Shown here: positions 25,762 to 36,800 of the stretch, in pieces
Position numbering within the stretch: the stretch's first letter is position 1
Layout of the letters: each line of letters begins with the position of its first letter
NCBI GenBank assembly: GCA_019321725.1
Contig: CM033106.1
Location: 26,524,118 to 26,588,117 of the forward strand
Source of the DNA: Paulownia fortunei
Taxonomy: Eukaryota; Streptophyta; Magnoliopsida; Lamiales; Paulowniaceae
Direction: 5' to 3'
Length of the DNA stretch: 64,000 bases
Notes under the pieces: generated by a model
Databases searched by the model: none
What the model was told of the DNA's origin: nothing
The model's input: the letters and a program-made list of their open reading frames with translations, nothing else
Translations under genes and position numbers: made by a program

Positions 25762-26639
25762 TACTCGGCTTTTTTTTTTTTTTTTTTTTTTTTCGCTGCA
25801 AATTGTATTAGTCGCAGTTTGGTCATGGGGTTGAATAATAATAAAGTCGTGATCGATCGTTTATTTTGTTACATGTTGGGATAAAAAGCAACATAGTTCA
25901 AATAATGAATTTCGAGAAAAGTTATGTTTATGTTTGATTTTTGTGTTGGGATGAGTTCGTGTCTATTTATTTTTAATTTTATTATTTTTTTTTTTGAAAT
26001 TTACCGTATATATGTCAATGATTCATAGTTTAGTTCAAATTTAAGTTGAATTTTATTGGATTTTTCATAATCCTTAATGGATATGAATGGAGTAAACGAA
26101 TCTGTAATCAAAATTATAGTTATATATGTGATTAATAAACAGTTTAAATTTCATGCACTTTTGTTCACAATTGGAATATTGCCTTAAATTAATTAGGAAA
26201 CTTCACTTATACAATAACTGTTCTTTATGTTAAAAATTTAAAACATCTATTTTTTTTTCAACTTTTTAGTGTCAAGATGGAGTTTTTTTTTCTTTTAATT
26301 TGAACAACATTTTGAAAGTATTTCCCTATTTGTGTTTAATTATAAGTTATAATTACCTAGGTCGAATCCGAATCCCAGAAAATAAAATAAGATTAATTAT
26401 ATATCACAATCATTATATTATTATAAATATATATCATCTCTTTCTTATATTTAAAAATACAATATATAATATTAATGACTGTTATAATAAAAATTATTTC
26501 ATCCAAAATACAAAATAAATATTACTTTCATTCTCTCGGCATTTTCCTAAAACACAATCCCCCGAAAACACTGTTCCTGAAAATATCCAAAATATAACCA
26601 AACATAGATTAAATATCCGTAAATGATACCTATGCAATA

Positions 26640-27720
26640 ACACATAAAAGTGGGGGGAAAAAAATTCTCAAAAGAGTCAAAAATGAAATATGGACATATA
26701 AAAACAAACATTAGAGGGTCAAAATAGTATGAGAATATGAATAAAAAGACTAAAATGGGCCTAAGATGCTAAAAACAACTTATAAAACATTAAAAGAAAT
26801 TATAAAATACCCCAAATGATCAAAGTGACATGTTGGTTGTGTAAAATGAGTAAACACTCGGACATGGTTAAAATAGTATATCAACACGAAGAATGACTAA
26901 AGTACCCATGAATGATTAAAAACAACACATAAGCACGAAGAATTATAAAAAATACAAGTAAAGAGCCAAAAATATGACATACAAGCTTGTAAAATGACTT
27001 AAAAAAAAAGAAGAAAATTGCATTTAGGCTACGTAGGACGATTAAAATATTTTTTAGGGCTAAAATAATATGTAAACAAAAAAAATAACCAAAATTTCCT
27101 CATACTTCATTTGAATTGATGGATTTGAATCTAATGATTTCAAATCCATAATAACAAATTCATTGAGTTTGTTTGGATAATCTTATGATTTAATGGATTT
27201 CAAATACTTAAACTCCTATTTTGAACTATTTTTAAAATTATTATGATGAATTTTAAATTTATTTTAAAATTAGTTATTTGAAATTCTTCTTTTGATCCAA
27301 ATGTAACATCAAGTAATCATGTAAAAAAGCTAAAATATTCCTAAAAAGCCACAATGACATATAATCATGGAAAATGACCAAAATGGGGTCAAACGACATA
27401 TATACATGCAAAATGAAGGAAATATCCTTATACCGATGAAAATAAAGATGAACATCTATCATACAAAATGACCAAGAAAACTATAAGTAACTCAGCCATA
27501 GAAAATGAAATAATGCCCTAGAAGATGGAAAATAAAATATCCCTAATATATTAAAAACATACCCTAAAAAATCGAGATAAAATGCCCCTCAAAATGTAAA
27601 ATTGAAAAAAATAAATCCCACAAAAATCTAAAAAAAGACGATTGAGAAAAAATAGAGAAACATCTAAAATGCCATTATATGAATATATGGATCTAAAAAA
27701 TACTGAATAATGGATCCAAA
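26640..27720. repeat. Degenerate A-rich minisatellite
   Basis: Variants of AAAATGACCAAAATG, often with ACATATAAACATG-like partners, recur roughly every 40-60 bases over about 1 kb. The sequence is strongly A-rich on the plus strand. Copies are too diverged to set an exact period by eye. Confidence 0.5.
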
Positions 27721-28174
27721 ATAAGTTCAAATGAGTTTTTTATGCAATTGATTATATCAACAAAAACTATACATAACTTCTACTTATGGATATATTTCAA
27801 ACTCCAAAAACAAGATTTCGTAACTCAATTGGCTCTGGACCTGCTCGGATCCGAACCAACTCAACTCATTTGTACCATTTATTTAGATCCAATCCAAATC
27901 CAATCCACCCAACGATTTGCAACCACTTGAGAAAAGCAATGGCATAAAAAAGTAGAATGGAAGGAGATCATAAAAGAAAAAAAGTCTAAGAATATTATTA
28001 TTTTTTTCATTAGTATATTTATTTGGAGACTTTAACATATTAACTTTTGTTCCATTTTAAAATATTATTTTTATATTACTTTGTTATTTAAACCAATTAC
28101 TTATTTGACTTTTTTTTCCCCATGTAATTCATGAATCACAAACAAGAATCCTTAATTTCAATGCATCATTAAGA

Positions 28175-28405
28175 TTAAGTTAGTTTCTATTATTTCATGC
28201 ATCACATTCTTTTATGTACAGCACACCTCTTTTTTCCATTAATTACATGTACAAATATTAATCAACAATGAATTACTGTAATTTTACATTAAAATCAAAT
28301 TATTTCTTATTATCTCATGCATCACATGCTCTTATTGCACACACGTCTTTTTTGCTAGTTACTTATAAAAGTATTAACTAATAATGAATTTTTGTAATTT
28401 TACTC
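28175..28405. repeat. Two diverged tandem copies of about 120 bases upstream of the defensin-like gene
   Basis: TTCATGCATCACATTC at 28194 and CTCATGCATCACATGC at 28314 head two parallel blocks. Both continue through ACACC/ACACG-TCTTTTTT and end with AATGAATT...TGTAATTTTAC. The period is 120 bases. The blocks lie 270-500 bases upstream of the start codon. Confidence 0.75.
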
Positions 28406-28670
28406 AAGATTTTAGTATTAATTTGCTTCTAAAAGTATTAGTCAAGATTTTCCAAATTTAAGCCATCCTCTTCAGATTTCTTTTTCAATATTTGAATTGG
28501 TGTATTCCCCTTCTATATATAATTTACTTATTCATGTCATAAAATGCAGATTCCATATTAATTGCTTCATTAATTCCCTCGTGTACTTATATATACTGAG
28601 TTTAAATGAAAACAACAAAATCAATTCTTCATAACCAAAAAAAAAAAAAAAAAAAGAGAGAGAGAAAAAA

Positions 28671-29038
28671 ATGAAAACAATGAAAGTTGCAACAATTTTG
28701 ATGTTTTGCATGATCCTGATCTCAAATCTACCTAGTATGATTCATGATTTTCTGCCTTTTATTTTAATGAAAAAATTATTTTTGTTGTCAATTATCTATC
28801 AATACTTTCTTTTCCACAACCTTAATCTTTTGAAAGAAATAATGAAATCTTTTTTGTAGGTACGCAGTCGCAACCAAATCCAAATGCTTACATAGAGAAG
28901 ATCAAGATGCCAAGATGTGAATCGAACAGGTGCAAAGATGCATGCAAAGACAAGTTTGGGCTCAACGTATATTATTTTGCGTCTGGATGTGCTGCCTATT
29001 TAAAAAATACATGTCTTTGTAAAGTCGACTGTGTGTAA
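28671..29038 (+). CDS. Secreted defensin-like (CS-alpha-beta) cysteine-rich peptide
   Basis: Exon 1 (28671-28734) encodes a hydrophobic signal peptide, MKTMKVATILMFCMILISN, and exon 2 (28860-29038) the mature peptide; total 80 aa. The intron sits just after the signal region in phase 1, as in plant defensin-like genes. The mature part has CxxxC (CKDAC) and CxC (CLC) with the terminal x3-C of the defensin fold, but seven cysteines. The paralogue at 25387 has nine; the first cysteine and one in its ACGC motif are replaced here by Ala/Tyr and Ser. In plant defensins the first cysteine pairs with the last, so that bond would be missing and the last cysteine may be free. Such peptides act in defence or in cell-cell signalling; which applies here is unknown. 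Confidence 0.8.
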
Positions 29039-30672
29039 TACTCTATTTTTTTAAATTTATCGCTGCAAATTGTATGAGTGGCAGTTTGCTTGTGGGAAGC
29101 ATAATAATTACTATTTTATTTTGTTGCATGGTTATTTTTAATTTAATTTATTATGTTGCGATCAATACATCTCTAAATATATATTTTTTTTATCTTTGTT
29201 GGTTTTTTTTTTTAATTTACCTTATATGTGTCCATGAATCATTGTTTTACCTCACTTTCAGTGAAAAGATTGTCGTAAAGTCCAATTTGTCTCCGGAGGA
29301 TCTTGTATTTGGGTCTCCATTGTACCTGTGTAGCCCAAAAATATACCAAAAAGGAAACCCATACAATGGTAAATAAGTTTTGGTTTTCTGGTAACAAGAG
29401 TTTCATATGATAAGAGAAGTATAAAAGGGTGTTAGGGCACAGAATACATCCAGGGGGTTCCATTCAAGGGGATTCACTATATAGTATTGGCACAAAACCA
29501 ACTTTTAATCGTATTCGTTAAATCGACATCCAAAGGGTATAATTAGTCTTAATTTCACTTTAGCCGTCTTACGAGGGAAATAATTAAAGAGTACAAGGAG
29601 AATCTATACATCAATTTTTCTTAACTTGTAGCAGCTCGCAACTGAGGGAATGCTAGTTCCTTGAGACCCAAGAAGGAACTAGTGACTATGTCCACATGAA
29701 GCATATATAGCTTCAAATGATCATCATGGTGAAATTCTTGAATGGACCGGATACAACACCCACAATCTATCGGTGACAGCTGGATGAAACGAGTGGGAAC
29801 ACCCACTACTATGTAATCCAATGTTCATATGTGGACTAGGTGCGTTGCATTTGGTCCACTGTAGAAAAACCCAAGAATTGGAAGAGCTATGCCACATCAC
29901 ACTTGAAGCAAAATATTCCTAGCAACCAAGTGTATTTCCGAATCCCACATATGTTTATTCACTTGAACCGTGAAGATAACCAAACAATTATTATGTTTGA
30001 CTACAAGAATTTGGACAATATTCTTGTATGCAGTTGTATCGCTGTCTCATTAAGAAATATACACATTTTTGGCTCCCTCATTCCACCAAAAATCAAGTGT
30101 GATAGAGGTGGATTTCCAAACTAACTAATCATATATCCAAGTCAATTTTTTGTTTTCCTGGAACCATTACCAAACACCTCCTGAAAGTCAGCTAAGAACA
30201 ACAACTGGAGCTTAAGTAAAAGCTACTTCATTATCATTTGTTTATGCAACTGTTCAAGGCTGTTTATCATGAACTTAGCTTTCTCGTATGCTTCTAGCAT
30301 GCCAATTTCTTTTCTTTACACCTGTGGGCTATTTCAGCATCAGATCCTGCAGACATGCAGATCCACTCTCTGTGCATCCATCGAACAAGCTACTTTCTAA
30401 TGCTATTTTTACTTCATGCTACAATTAGGCCGCTGATTGATATGAGTGCAAATTGATATGACTTCAAATAGCAGACTAAATCCTTTGCAGGAGGCTGTCA
30501 ATCCTTATAAATTCCACTCTATCTGGGAATGCCAAGAATTTTCAAAATCAAGCAGCTAGTACAACCTAGCAGCTTTGAGGAGCTGTAGCATTGCGCACTT
30601 GTGCAGCAACTCAATGCTACAGTAAATTTGTGAAGGTGCATATAAGATGATAAAGTTATGGCCCCCCATTTT
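29039..30672. other. Intergenic with a less AT-rich patch
   Basis: The stretch 29250-30120 has a more balanced composition than its surroundings and short open frames on both strands. I recognise no protein. It could be a decayed transposon or an old gene fragment. Bases from about 30.2 kb onward probably include the PPR gene's 3' UTR. Confidence 0.45.
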
Positions 30673-32592
30673 TCACCAGTAGTCCCCACAAGAACAGGAC
30701 CCGTCTTTAAAATGATGAAAGCGATTTACATCCCTCACAATGATCTCCCGGTCATATATCTTGGAAATAAATTTGATTGCTGTGTGACAGTCTCCACAAA
30801 TTCTAAGGTTCTTGGTAACTCGGAGAACTGTGCCAGGACTCGTGTTAAGAAGCCCAAAGGCAATTGCCAATTTCTCGCTATGTGTTGTTAGAGAATATTC
30901 TTTTTCCTCTTCACTGACATCGTGCAATGCAAAGCTAGTATCTGGTACATAACCAGCTGCCTTCATCTTCTCAGGAAGTTCCTCCAGGAGCAAGTAAATT
31001 TGCTTTGTTTGGGCGTGAGATGCATCTCCTCCAAGAAATAAATGGGCTTTTCCTTTAATTTCAATCCAACTGCATCCAGGATTCTTCTTCACATTCTGTG
31101 ATTTCAGTAGAGCTCTCAAATTGTCCACTTCCTCCCACATGCCAGCTTCTGCATACATATTTGAGAGTATAACATAGTTCCCACTATTCTCGGGTTCTAC
31201 AATGAATAACTTTTTAGCAGCTAGTTCTGCTATCTCCAGATTGCGATGACATCTACCAGCAGCCAGCAATGAACCCCAAACACTTGCCCCCGCTTGCATT
31301 GGCATTTGAGAAATAAGATCATAGGCTTCCACCAATCTCCCAGCACGACCCAAGAGGTCAATGACGCAAGCATAATGCTCATGCTTTCTTTCCACAAAGT
31401 ATACCGAACTCATAGAGTCAAAGTATCTTAATCCTATATCCACTAGACCAGAATGACTACATCCTGATAATAATCCTGTAAATGTAATGCCATCAGGATG
31501 AACCCCAGCTTGCATCATATACTCAAACATCTGAACTGCCTCCATACCAAGCCCATGAGAAGCATAAGCAGTAATCATTGTATTCCATGCAACCAAATTC
31601 CTCACGTTTGGTTTTATTCTATCAAAGCACCACTGAGCATCGGCAAGACTACCACATTTAGCATACATCCCAACAAGCGCCGTTTGTACTGAAGGATGAG
31701 AGTCCAAACCCTTCTCTTGAGCAAAACCATGAATCCTCCTACCCCGATCTAGCGCGGACGAATACCCGCATGCTGGCAAAACACTCATAATCGTCACCCA
31801 ATTGGGCTTCACTGCTGAGTCTTCCCTTGACATCTCATCAAACAATTGCAAAGCCTCACCAGCCAGCCCGTTCTGAGTGTACCCTGAAATCATACTTGTC
31901 CACGAGACAATATTCTTCAATGGCATTTCATCAAACAACTCTCTGGCTAAATCAACGGCGCCATCTCTCATATAACCCGAAATCAATGCGTTCCAAGAGG
32001 ACACATCCCTCACAGGCATTTCATCAAACAGCCTACGCGCATCACCCAACTCACCGCATTTTACATACATATCAATCAACGAAGTCCCCACATACACATC
32101 AAAGTCCAACCCATCTTTCATGCTCAACCCATGAGTACATTTTCCGAAACGAACAAAGCACAAGTCCGCAACAGACTTCAAAACAAACGGGTAGGTGAAA
32201 TAATCCCCGCGAAAACTCAAAGAATGCATTCGCACATAAACGTGCAAAGTCTCTAGGGAAAATTTGTACAGACTGAAGGCGCGAATGATAGAATTGAACA
32301 AAAGGGGAGATGGGTTTCGAGTGGAGTGGAAAATGCGGGAGGCGGAGGAAATGTCGCCGGAGCTGGCGTACATGGCGACCATTTTTGCGGCTAGGAAGGC
32401 AGTGGGGCGGAGGCCGCGCAGGAACATGTGCGCGTGCAGCTGTTGTCCTTGTTTGAGGAGGCTTTTGCCTGTGAACGCCTGGAAAACGGCGGCGTAGGAG
32501 GAGGGTTGAACGGGGATTTGGTACGATTTGATGAGGGGTTCTAGAAAAGTGCTCATGGTTGGTTTTAGAGAAGCTTGGTTGTTCCATTTCAT
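30673..32592 (-). CDS. PLS-class pentatricopeptide repeat protein with DYW deaminase domain
   Basis: Single-exon gene of 639 aa, usual for this class. PLS-type PPR repeats run from about residue 60 to 450, recognisable from recurring [20 protein letters not shown] and ARELFDEMP units. E and E+ motifs follow ([19 protein letters not shown]). The C-terminal DYW domain has the deaminase HSE motif, the zinc-binding CGDCH and the terminal GDYW. Such proteins are targeted to mitochondria or chloroplasts and edit specific cytidines in organelle RNA; each repeat reads one base. The N-terminus is fairly short and only weakly basic, so the organelle is uncertain. All key DYW residues are present, so it should be an active editing factor. 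The 32592 ATG is chosen as the longest. A second Met at residue 13 (MSTFLEPL) is also a possible start. Confidence 0.95.
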   Translation of the reverse strand: MKWNNQASLKPTMSTFLEPLIKSYQIPVQPSSYAAVFQAFTGKSLLKQGQQLHAHMFLRGLRPTAFLAAKMVAMYASSGDISSASRIFHSTRNPSPLLFNSIIRAFSLYKFSLETLHVYVRMHSLSFRGDYFTYPFVLKSVADLCFVRFGKCTHGLSMKDGLDFDVYVGTSLIDMYVKCGELGDARRLFDEMPVRDVSSWNALISGYMRDGAVDLARELFDEMPLKNIVSWTSMISGYTQNGLAGEALQLFDEMSREDSAVKPNWVTIMSVLPACGYSSALDRGRRIHGFAQEKGLDSHPSVQTALVGMYAKCGSLADAQWCFDRIKPNVRNLVAWNTMITAYASHGLGMEAVQMFEYMMQAGVHPDGITFTGLLSGCSHSGLVDIGLRYFDSMSSVYFVERKHEHYACVIDLLGRAGRLVEAYDLISQMPMQAGASVWGSLLAAGRCHRNLEIAELAAKKLFIVEPENSGNYVILSNMYAEAGMWEEVDNLRALLKSQNVKKNPGCSWIEIKGKAHLFLGGDASHAQTKQIYLLLEELPEKMKAAGYVPDTSFALHDVSEEEKEYSLTTHSEKLAIAFGLLNTSPGTVLRVTKNLRICGDCHTAIKFISKIYDREIIVRDVNRFHHFKDGSCSCGDYW

Positions 32593-33498
32593 GGAGAAAT
32601 TAGAGGGTCAGTGTCTGTGGGCGGGCGGTGAAAGCAGAAGTGAAAGGGAGGCCGATGGTGGGATGCGTTCAAGAAGATGGCGGGAAAAAATATATATTCC
32701 ATTATTATTCGGCTCAACCTTTTTCTTTATTTTTTATTTTTAAGCCCATCATTATTCCAATGTATGCTTCTTTTTTTGATTGGATTACTCGATAATACTA
32801 CTTTTAATATATTAAAATTGTATGGCCACTCTTCTAATGTTTTTTTTTTTTTTTTTGTTTATAATTAAGCTTTTTGATAACCTATGGCATGTAAAATCAA
32901 TCTTATTAATTGTCGAAGTGAATTATTTTCTTTGTGTCTCTCTTTACTTTGCTCAAAAATCTCTTAAAAACACAAGAATAAGGGCTTTGTTTGGTTTTTA
33001 TTTTTAATTGTTTTGAAGAAAGTACTTTGATAATCGAATTAAAGAATGTGTAAAAAATGACAATGTATTTGCATTTTTTGTTGGGAAGAATTGATGTTGA
33101 TGTATTTTGAAGGATAATTTTTATTATAAATGTTATGTTAATGTTATTTGTTAGTGTTAATGAGAGATATTTTTAATTGTAAATATTTTGTTAATATTAT
33201 TTTATTATATTTAGTGTGGTATATTATAATATATATGATTAATTAAATATTAAAATAAATAATTAATATTTATAAAAAATAAAAATATATTTTTTTAAAA
33301 ATATAAATAGTAAATGCGAATTCATTTTAAAAGCCAAGACCTTTTCTTTTTCTTCATCTAGCCTATACTTCCCCCCTCCTATGAGATGGGCCCACAACCC
33401 GACAATTTTCTCAAGAGGGAACCACATTCTGTGCTATCATCACCTAACATAGCTCAATAATATTTTAGAACACGAAATAATATTTGGTCTTCTTCGTC

Positions 33499-33519
33499 TG
33501 TGTGTGTGTGTGTGTGTGT
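33499..33519. repeat. (TG)n microsatellite
   Basis: About ten TG units followed by a T-rich stretch. Confidence 0.9.
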
Positions 33520-34420
33520 TTTCCTTTTTTTATTTTTTATTTTTGTTTTTCGGTGTAGGATTCTCTTAGCTTTTAATTTCCTAAGATATTGAGAGAACCA
33601 ATTTTTAATGAATTAATTATGTTATAAATTTATATTCTGTTTTTGTTTTTTTTTAATTTTCATCGCATTGAGAATGATAGAATTTGTCCTACTTGTAGAG
33701 AGATTTGGTGTGTCGTTGTGAACAAGGCTCTAGTCATTTTGTAAACAACGACAAAACTTTTTAGGCAAATATTACACCAAATTTTAATTTTGTGTAAAGT
33801 GTTACATCAAAATTTTTGTATAATAATATTATGTATTTATACTAAATTTGATATAACGTATATATTTTTATTATATCCTTAAATTTGTTGTACTCCAAAT
33901 TTAAATTTTTTTTGTATCATATATTGTATATTTAATTAATTTATAATTTAATTTAATTTTAATTATTATTTAATATTTGTAATAATTAATTATAATAATT
34001 AACATTTGTGTTAGTCTTTTTATTGCATGTGATGTGTAATGCAGTATTTTTTTATTATAATATTAATTATAATATTTATTTTTATAATATAATTAATAAA
34101 TGTAATATGAATCATATATAATTTTTTATTTAGTAGAATTAGTAGTAATAAAATATAAATAATTAAATAATTTTATAAATAAATAAATTAATAATAATAA
34201 AAAAATAAAAAAAATATGAATAAAATATTTATTTGGGGTAAAAGTGGAGCAAGATTAAAGAGGCTTAAATTGAATGTATAAGATAGTGAAATGTTTTATC
34301 AAGTGTTGAATGTAAAGTTTTCCAATGAATTTATCATCTCTTTCTGATCACGTCTTTTGTTTAGAAAAATAAAATAAAATAATTTCTATCTTTTATATGA
34401 ACGAATTAAATTCTATATTT

Positions 34421-34580
34421 GCTCCCTCTGTCCCATATTGAATGTTCCATTTTGGATAACCGTAGTGCTAAATTAGACCTTCAAAATTAAAATCTTCGAA
34501 TATTTTTTTAATTTGTCCCTTAAACATAAGTGGTTCAAAATAAAATACACCGTATCATATCATTAATTTAGAGACAAAAA
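34421..34580. mobile_element. Possible Stowaway-type MITE end
   Basis: CTCCCTCTGTCCCATA at 34421 matches the well-known Stowaway terminal inverted repeat (CTCCCTCCGTCCC). I could not find the matching inverted end within a few hundred bases, so this is a truncated or solo end. Confidence 0.45.
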
Positions 34581-34704
34581 AAACTAATGAAAGAAGATTT
34601 TCTTTTTAAGAAATGAGAAATCATTTGTAGATGTCGTAAATTGAAAGCCCTAAATGATTTTCAATTATGACTCTAATTGAAGATGAAAGATCGGCACACG
34701 AAGA

Positions 34705-34883
34705 TTCGCTATCAATTATTCCGAATTCGTTCTTATTTTATAAAAATAATTAATTTAAATTACTCCGACAATGAAATATTTGGTCTCTTCGCTGTCAATT
34801 ATTTTTTATTTTGAATTCGTTCTTATTTTATAAAAATAATTAATCCAAATTACTCGGACAATTAAATATTTGGTCTCTTGGCT
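34705..34883. repeat. Tandem duplication, two units of about 83-93 bases
   Basis: TTCGCTATCAATTATT at 34705 and TTCGCTGTCAATTATT at 34788 start two units. Both contain GAATTCGTTCTTATTTTATA and end AAATATTTGGTCTCTT. The second unit has a roughly 10-base T-rich insertion. Confidence 0.85.
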
Positions 34884-35250
34884 TAGGAAAGAGCAACTAC
34901 TATATTTAGATATATTGACTTGACAAGTCAAATGTAGTGTAAGAAATGAGACGCTCTACAAATTTTCAAGGCATTTGACAAGTTTCTTCTTGCTCATTTT
35001 GGGTCCAAGCTGAACATGAAAACTTAAAGGTCGGGGTCTGATGCTTGGTTAACATTGTACACATTTATGAAGTTAATGTCAACACATGTTAAGCTGCAAA
35101 AATGCATAGCTTTGAATTTGAGAACCCCAACACATGTTAGAAAATTTTAGAATAATAAAAAACAAAAATATCCAGTATACAAGAAATGTCCAAGGTAGAA
35201 CCTAGACTAGACTGGACTCTCCAAATCCATCAAAATATTGGACAAAAGTT

Positions 35251-36045
35251 CTAGGAATCGAACTGCTTACCTTCGAATGACTGTCCGAATTCCCAATTCT
35301 TGGGGGCGACATTGTAAGACGTAAGCGTAACTCCATCACTGCTCGTAATCTCGAATGAAAGAGGCTGGTTCTTCAAATCCGCATTTATATGCCAATTTTG
35401 CCCCCAATTCCTGCCCATCGGAAGCCACCCTGTTCGAGAACCCTTCACTTTCACCGCCGCTACGTCTCCAGCGCCGGCAGCATTACTTATCAGCACCGAC
35501 AGGAATATTCGGGCGCCGCCGATGGTGAATCGTACCCCTCCCTCCTTCCTACACCTGATTCTTCGATACTGAACCGGCATATTGGAAGCCTTCCAAATAG
35601 CGATCTTCTCGAACGCCTCGATAGGCAGGACAAAATGGGAGTTCGGGGGGTTGCACCGCCCGCCGCCGTCAGCGTCGAACCCGTAATTGGGGGCGCAGAA
35701 ATTGGTGGCGGTGACGATGATGGAAGTTCCGGGGATGCACCACCGGAGATCCTCGACGCAGCGGATTTCGAAACAGGCGCCGCAGATCTGGCCCTTTTCG
35801 AAGAGGACGGTGCTGAGGGCGGCGGTGGCCTTGCCGTAGCCGTTCTTTTCTAAGTCTCCGTAGCCGCAGGCGCCGCCAACGGCGTCGATGGGGTCTGCAG
35901 CGGCGTAGTAGGTTGCGCGGGCGGACTTCCAGTCGGACTGTGAAGAGGCGGAGGGGGTGGAGGGGAAGTAGTGGGAGTGGACAAGAAGTGCCGACAGTGA
36001 GAATGTGAGAGAGAGCAGGAAGAAGCGCCCTGTCGGCATTTTCAA
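35251..36045 (-). CDS. EXPA13: Alpha-expansin, EXPA13-like
   Basis: A secreted wall-loosening protein of 264 aa, which acts on cellulose-xyloglucan contacts in acid growth. Signal peptide about 1-24. Domain 1 (GH45-like double-psi barrel) covers about 45-160, with GGACGYG, the conserved cysteines and TATNFCAPN. Domain 2 (carbohydrate-binding, CBM63) covers about 170-264, with GSRTGWLPMGRNWGQNWH. The usual HFD motif reads HFV at 137-139, so the acidic residue thought to correspond to the GH45 catalytic Asp is absent. As I recall, this HFVLPIEAFEKIA version is typical of the EXPA13 branch. The whole gene is one exon, whereas many alpha-expansins have one or two introns. The EXPA13 assignment rests on this motif, so the subfamily name is less certain than the family. 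A second possible start is Met3. Confidence 0.92.
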   Translation of the reverse strand: MKMPTGRFFLLSLTFSLSALLVHSHYFPSTPSASSQSDWKSARATYYAAADPIDAVGGACGYGDLEKNGYGKATAALSTVLFEKGQICGACFEIRCVEDLRWCIPGTSIIVTATNFCAPNYGFDADGGGRCNPPNSHFVLPIEAFEKIAIWKASNMPVQYRRIRCRKEGGVRFTIGGARIFLSVLISNAAGAGDVAAVKVKGSRTGWLPMGRNWGQNWHINADLKNQPLSFEITSSDGVTLTSYNVAPKNWEFGQSFEGKQFDS

Positions 36046-36800
36046 CAGTGGCGGAGAGCGGGGCGCCGGGGGTGGTGGAAGGGAGCAGACACTTAAGAGT
36101 GGAGTTGCTTTAGTACTTGGTTTTATGCCTTCTAATTTAATGCTTTTTTAAGCTGAAAAAAGGTAAAGTTGAAAGAAATGAGATAATAAAGTAGAGAAAG
36201 GTCCAATTTCTGTGATCAGTGTATATCTATTTTTTTTAAAAAAATAAAATTGTAGGATCTAGAATGCCAACAAGCCTGCTTTTTGGCAATTGGTTTAGAT
36301 CCTCAAGCTATTGCATAAAGAGTTCATTTTATAAGAGAGAGTTGCTTTGCTATTTTCCAAGATAATAATTGAGAGTTGAGAACTGACAGAACCTCAAACA
36401 TCATTTAATTGCACATCTGTATTATGTCTGATTGCTTCCACTGATTTGGATTTTGACAAACCAAAGCTATCCACATACAAATCAAGTCCAAATACCTCTA
36501 AAAGCTAGGGTGCATGGAACTAGGAAGGTATCAACTAGGGTTAGGATAAAAGAAACCTATAACATTCCTATAGTGGGGAGGAGAGTAGAGAAGTAATAGA
36601 CATAGTAACATTTTATCAGTTTCCCATACAATAAAATACTTCTAGTGTTAGTTCAACTGTGCTGTAAGAACACATGAGGTGCATAAAAGATGACCTATTT
36701 TAGATATGTAACAGTTCTGAAGTGCATTTTCATTAAGCAAAGCTTCACCAGGGACAAAAGACAACCACAGATTATCAAAGACCAGGTGCATTTCAAACAT
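36046..36800. other. Short intergenic region, expansin promoter and NUF2 3' side
   Basis: The half next to 36046 lies upstream of the expansin gene. The half near 36800 should hold the NUF2 3' UTR. No other feature was seen. Confidence 0.6.

Larger units (their letters stand above)
25762..28670. other. Intergenic between the defensin-like paralogues
   Basis: Starts with a poly-T run of about 25 at 25771. It holds an A-rich degenerate tandem repeat (26.6-27.7 kb) and the duplicated promoter blocks of the next gene. No genes seen. Confidence 0.6.
32593..35250. other. Intergenic, AT-rich with small repeats
   Basis: Contains the PPR promoter near 32.6-32.7 kb, a GT microsatellite, a Stowaway-like terminal motif and a short tandem duplication. 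The section 33.75-34.35 kb is extremely AT-rich. No genes seen. Confidence 0.6.

Noticed and set aside
31827..32198. 123-codon plus-strand open frame
   Set aside because: Antisense of the PPR coding exon, with biased composition.
35389..35853. 154-codon plus-strand open frame
   Set aside because: Opposite the expansin; Gly/Asp/Ala-rich because the coding strand is GC-rich.
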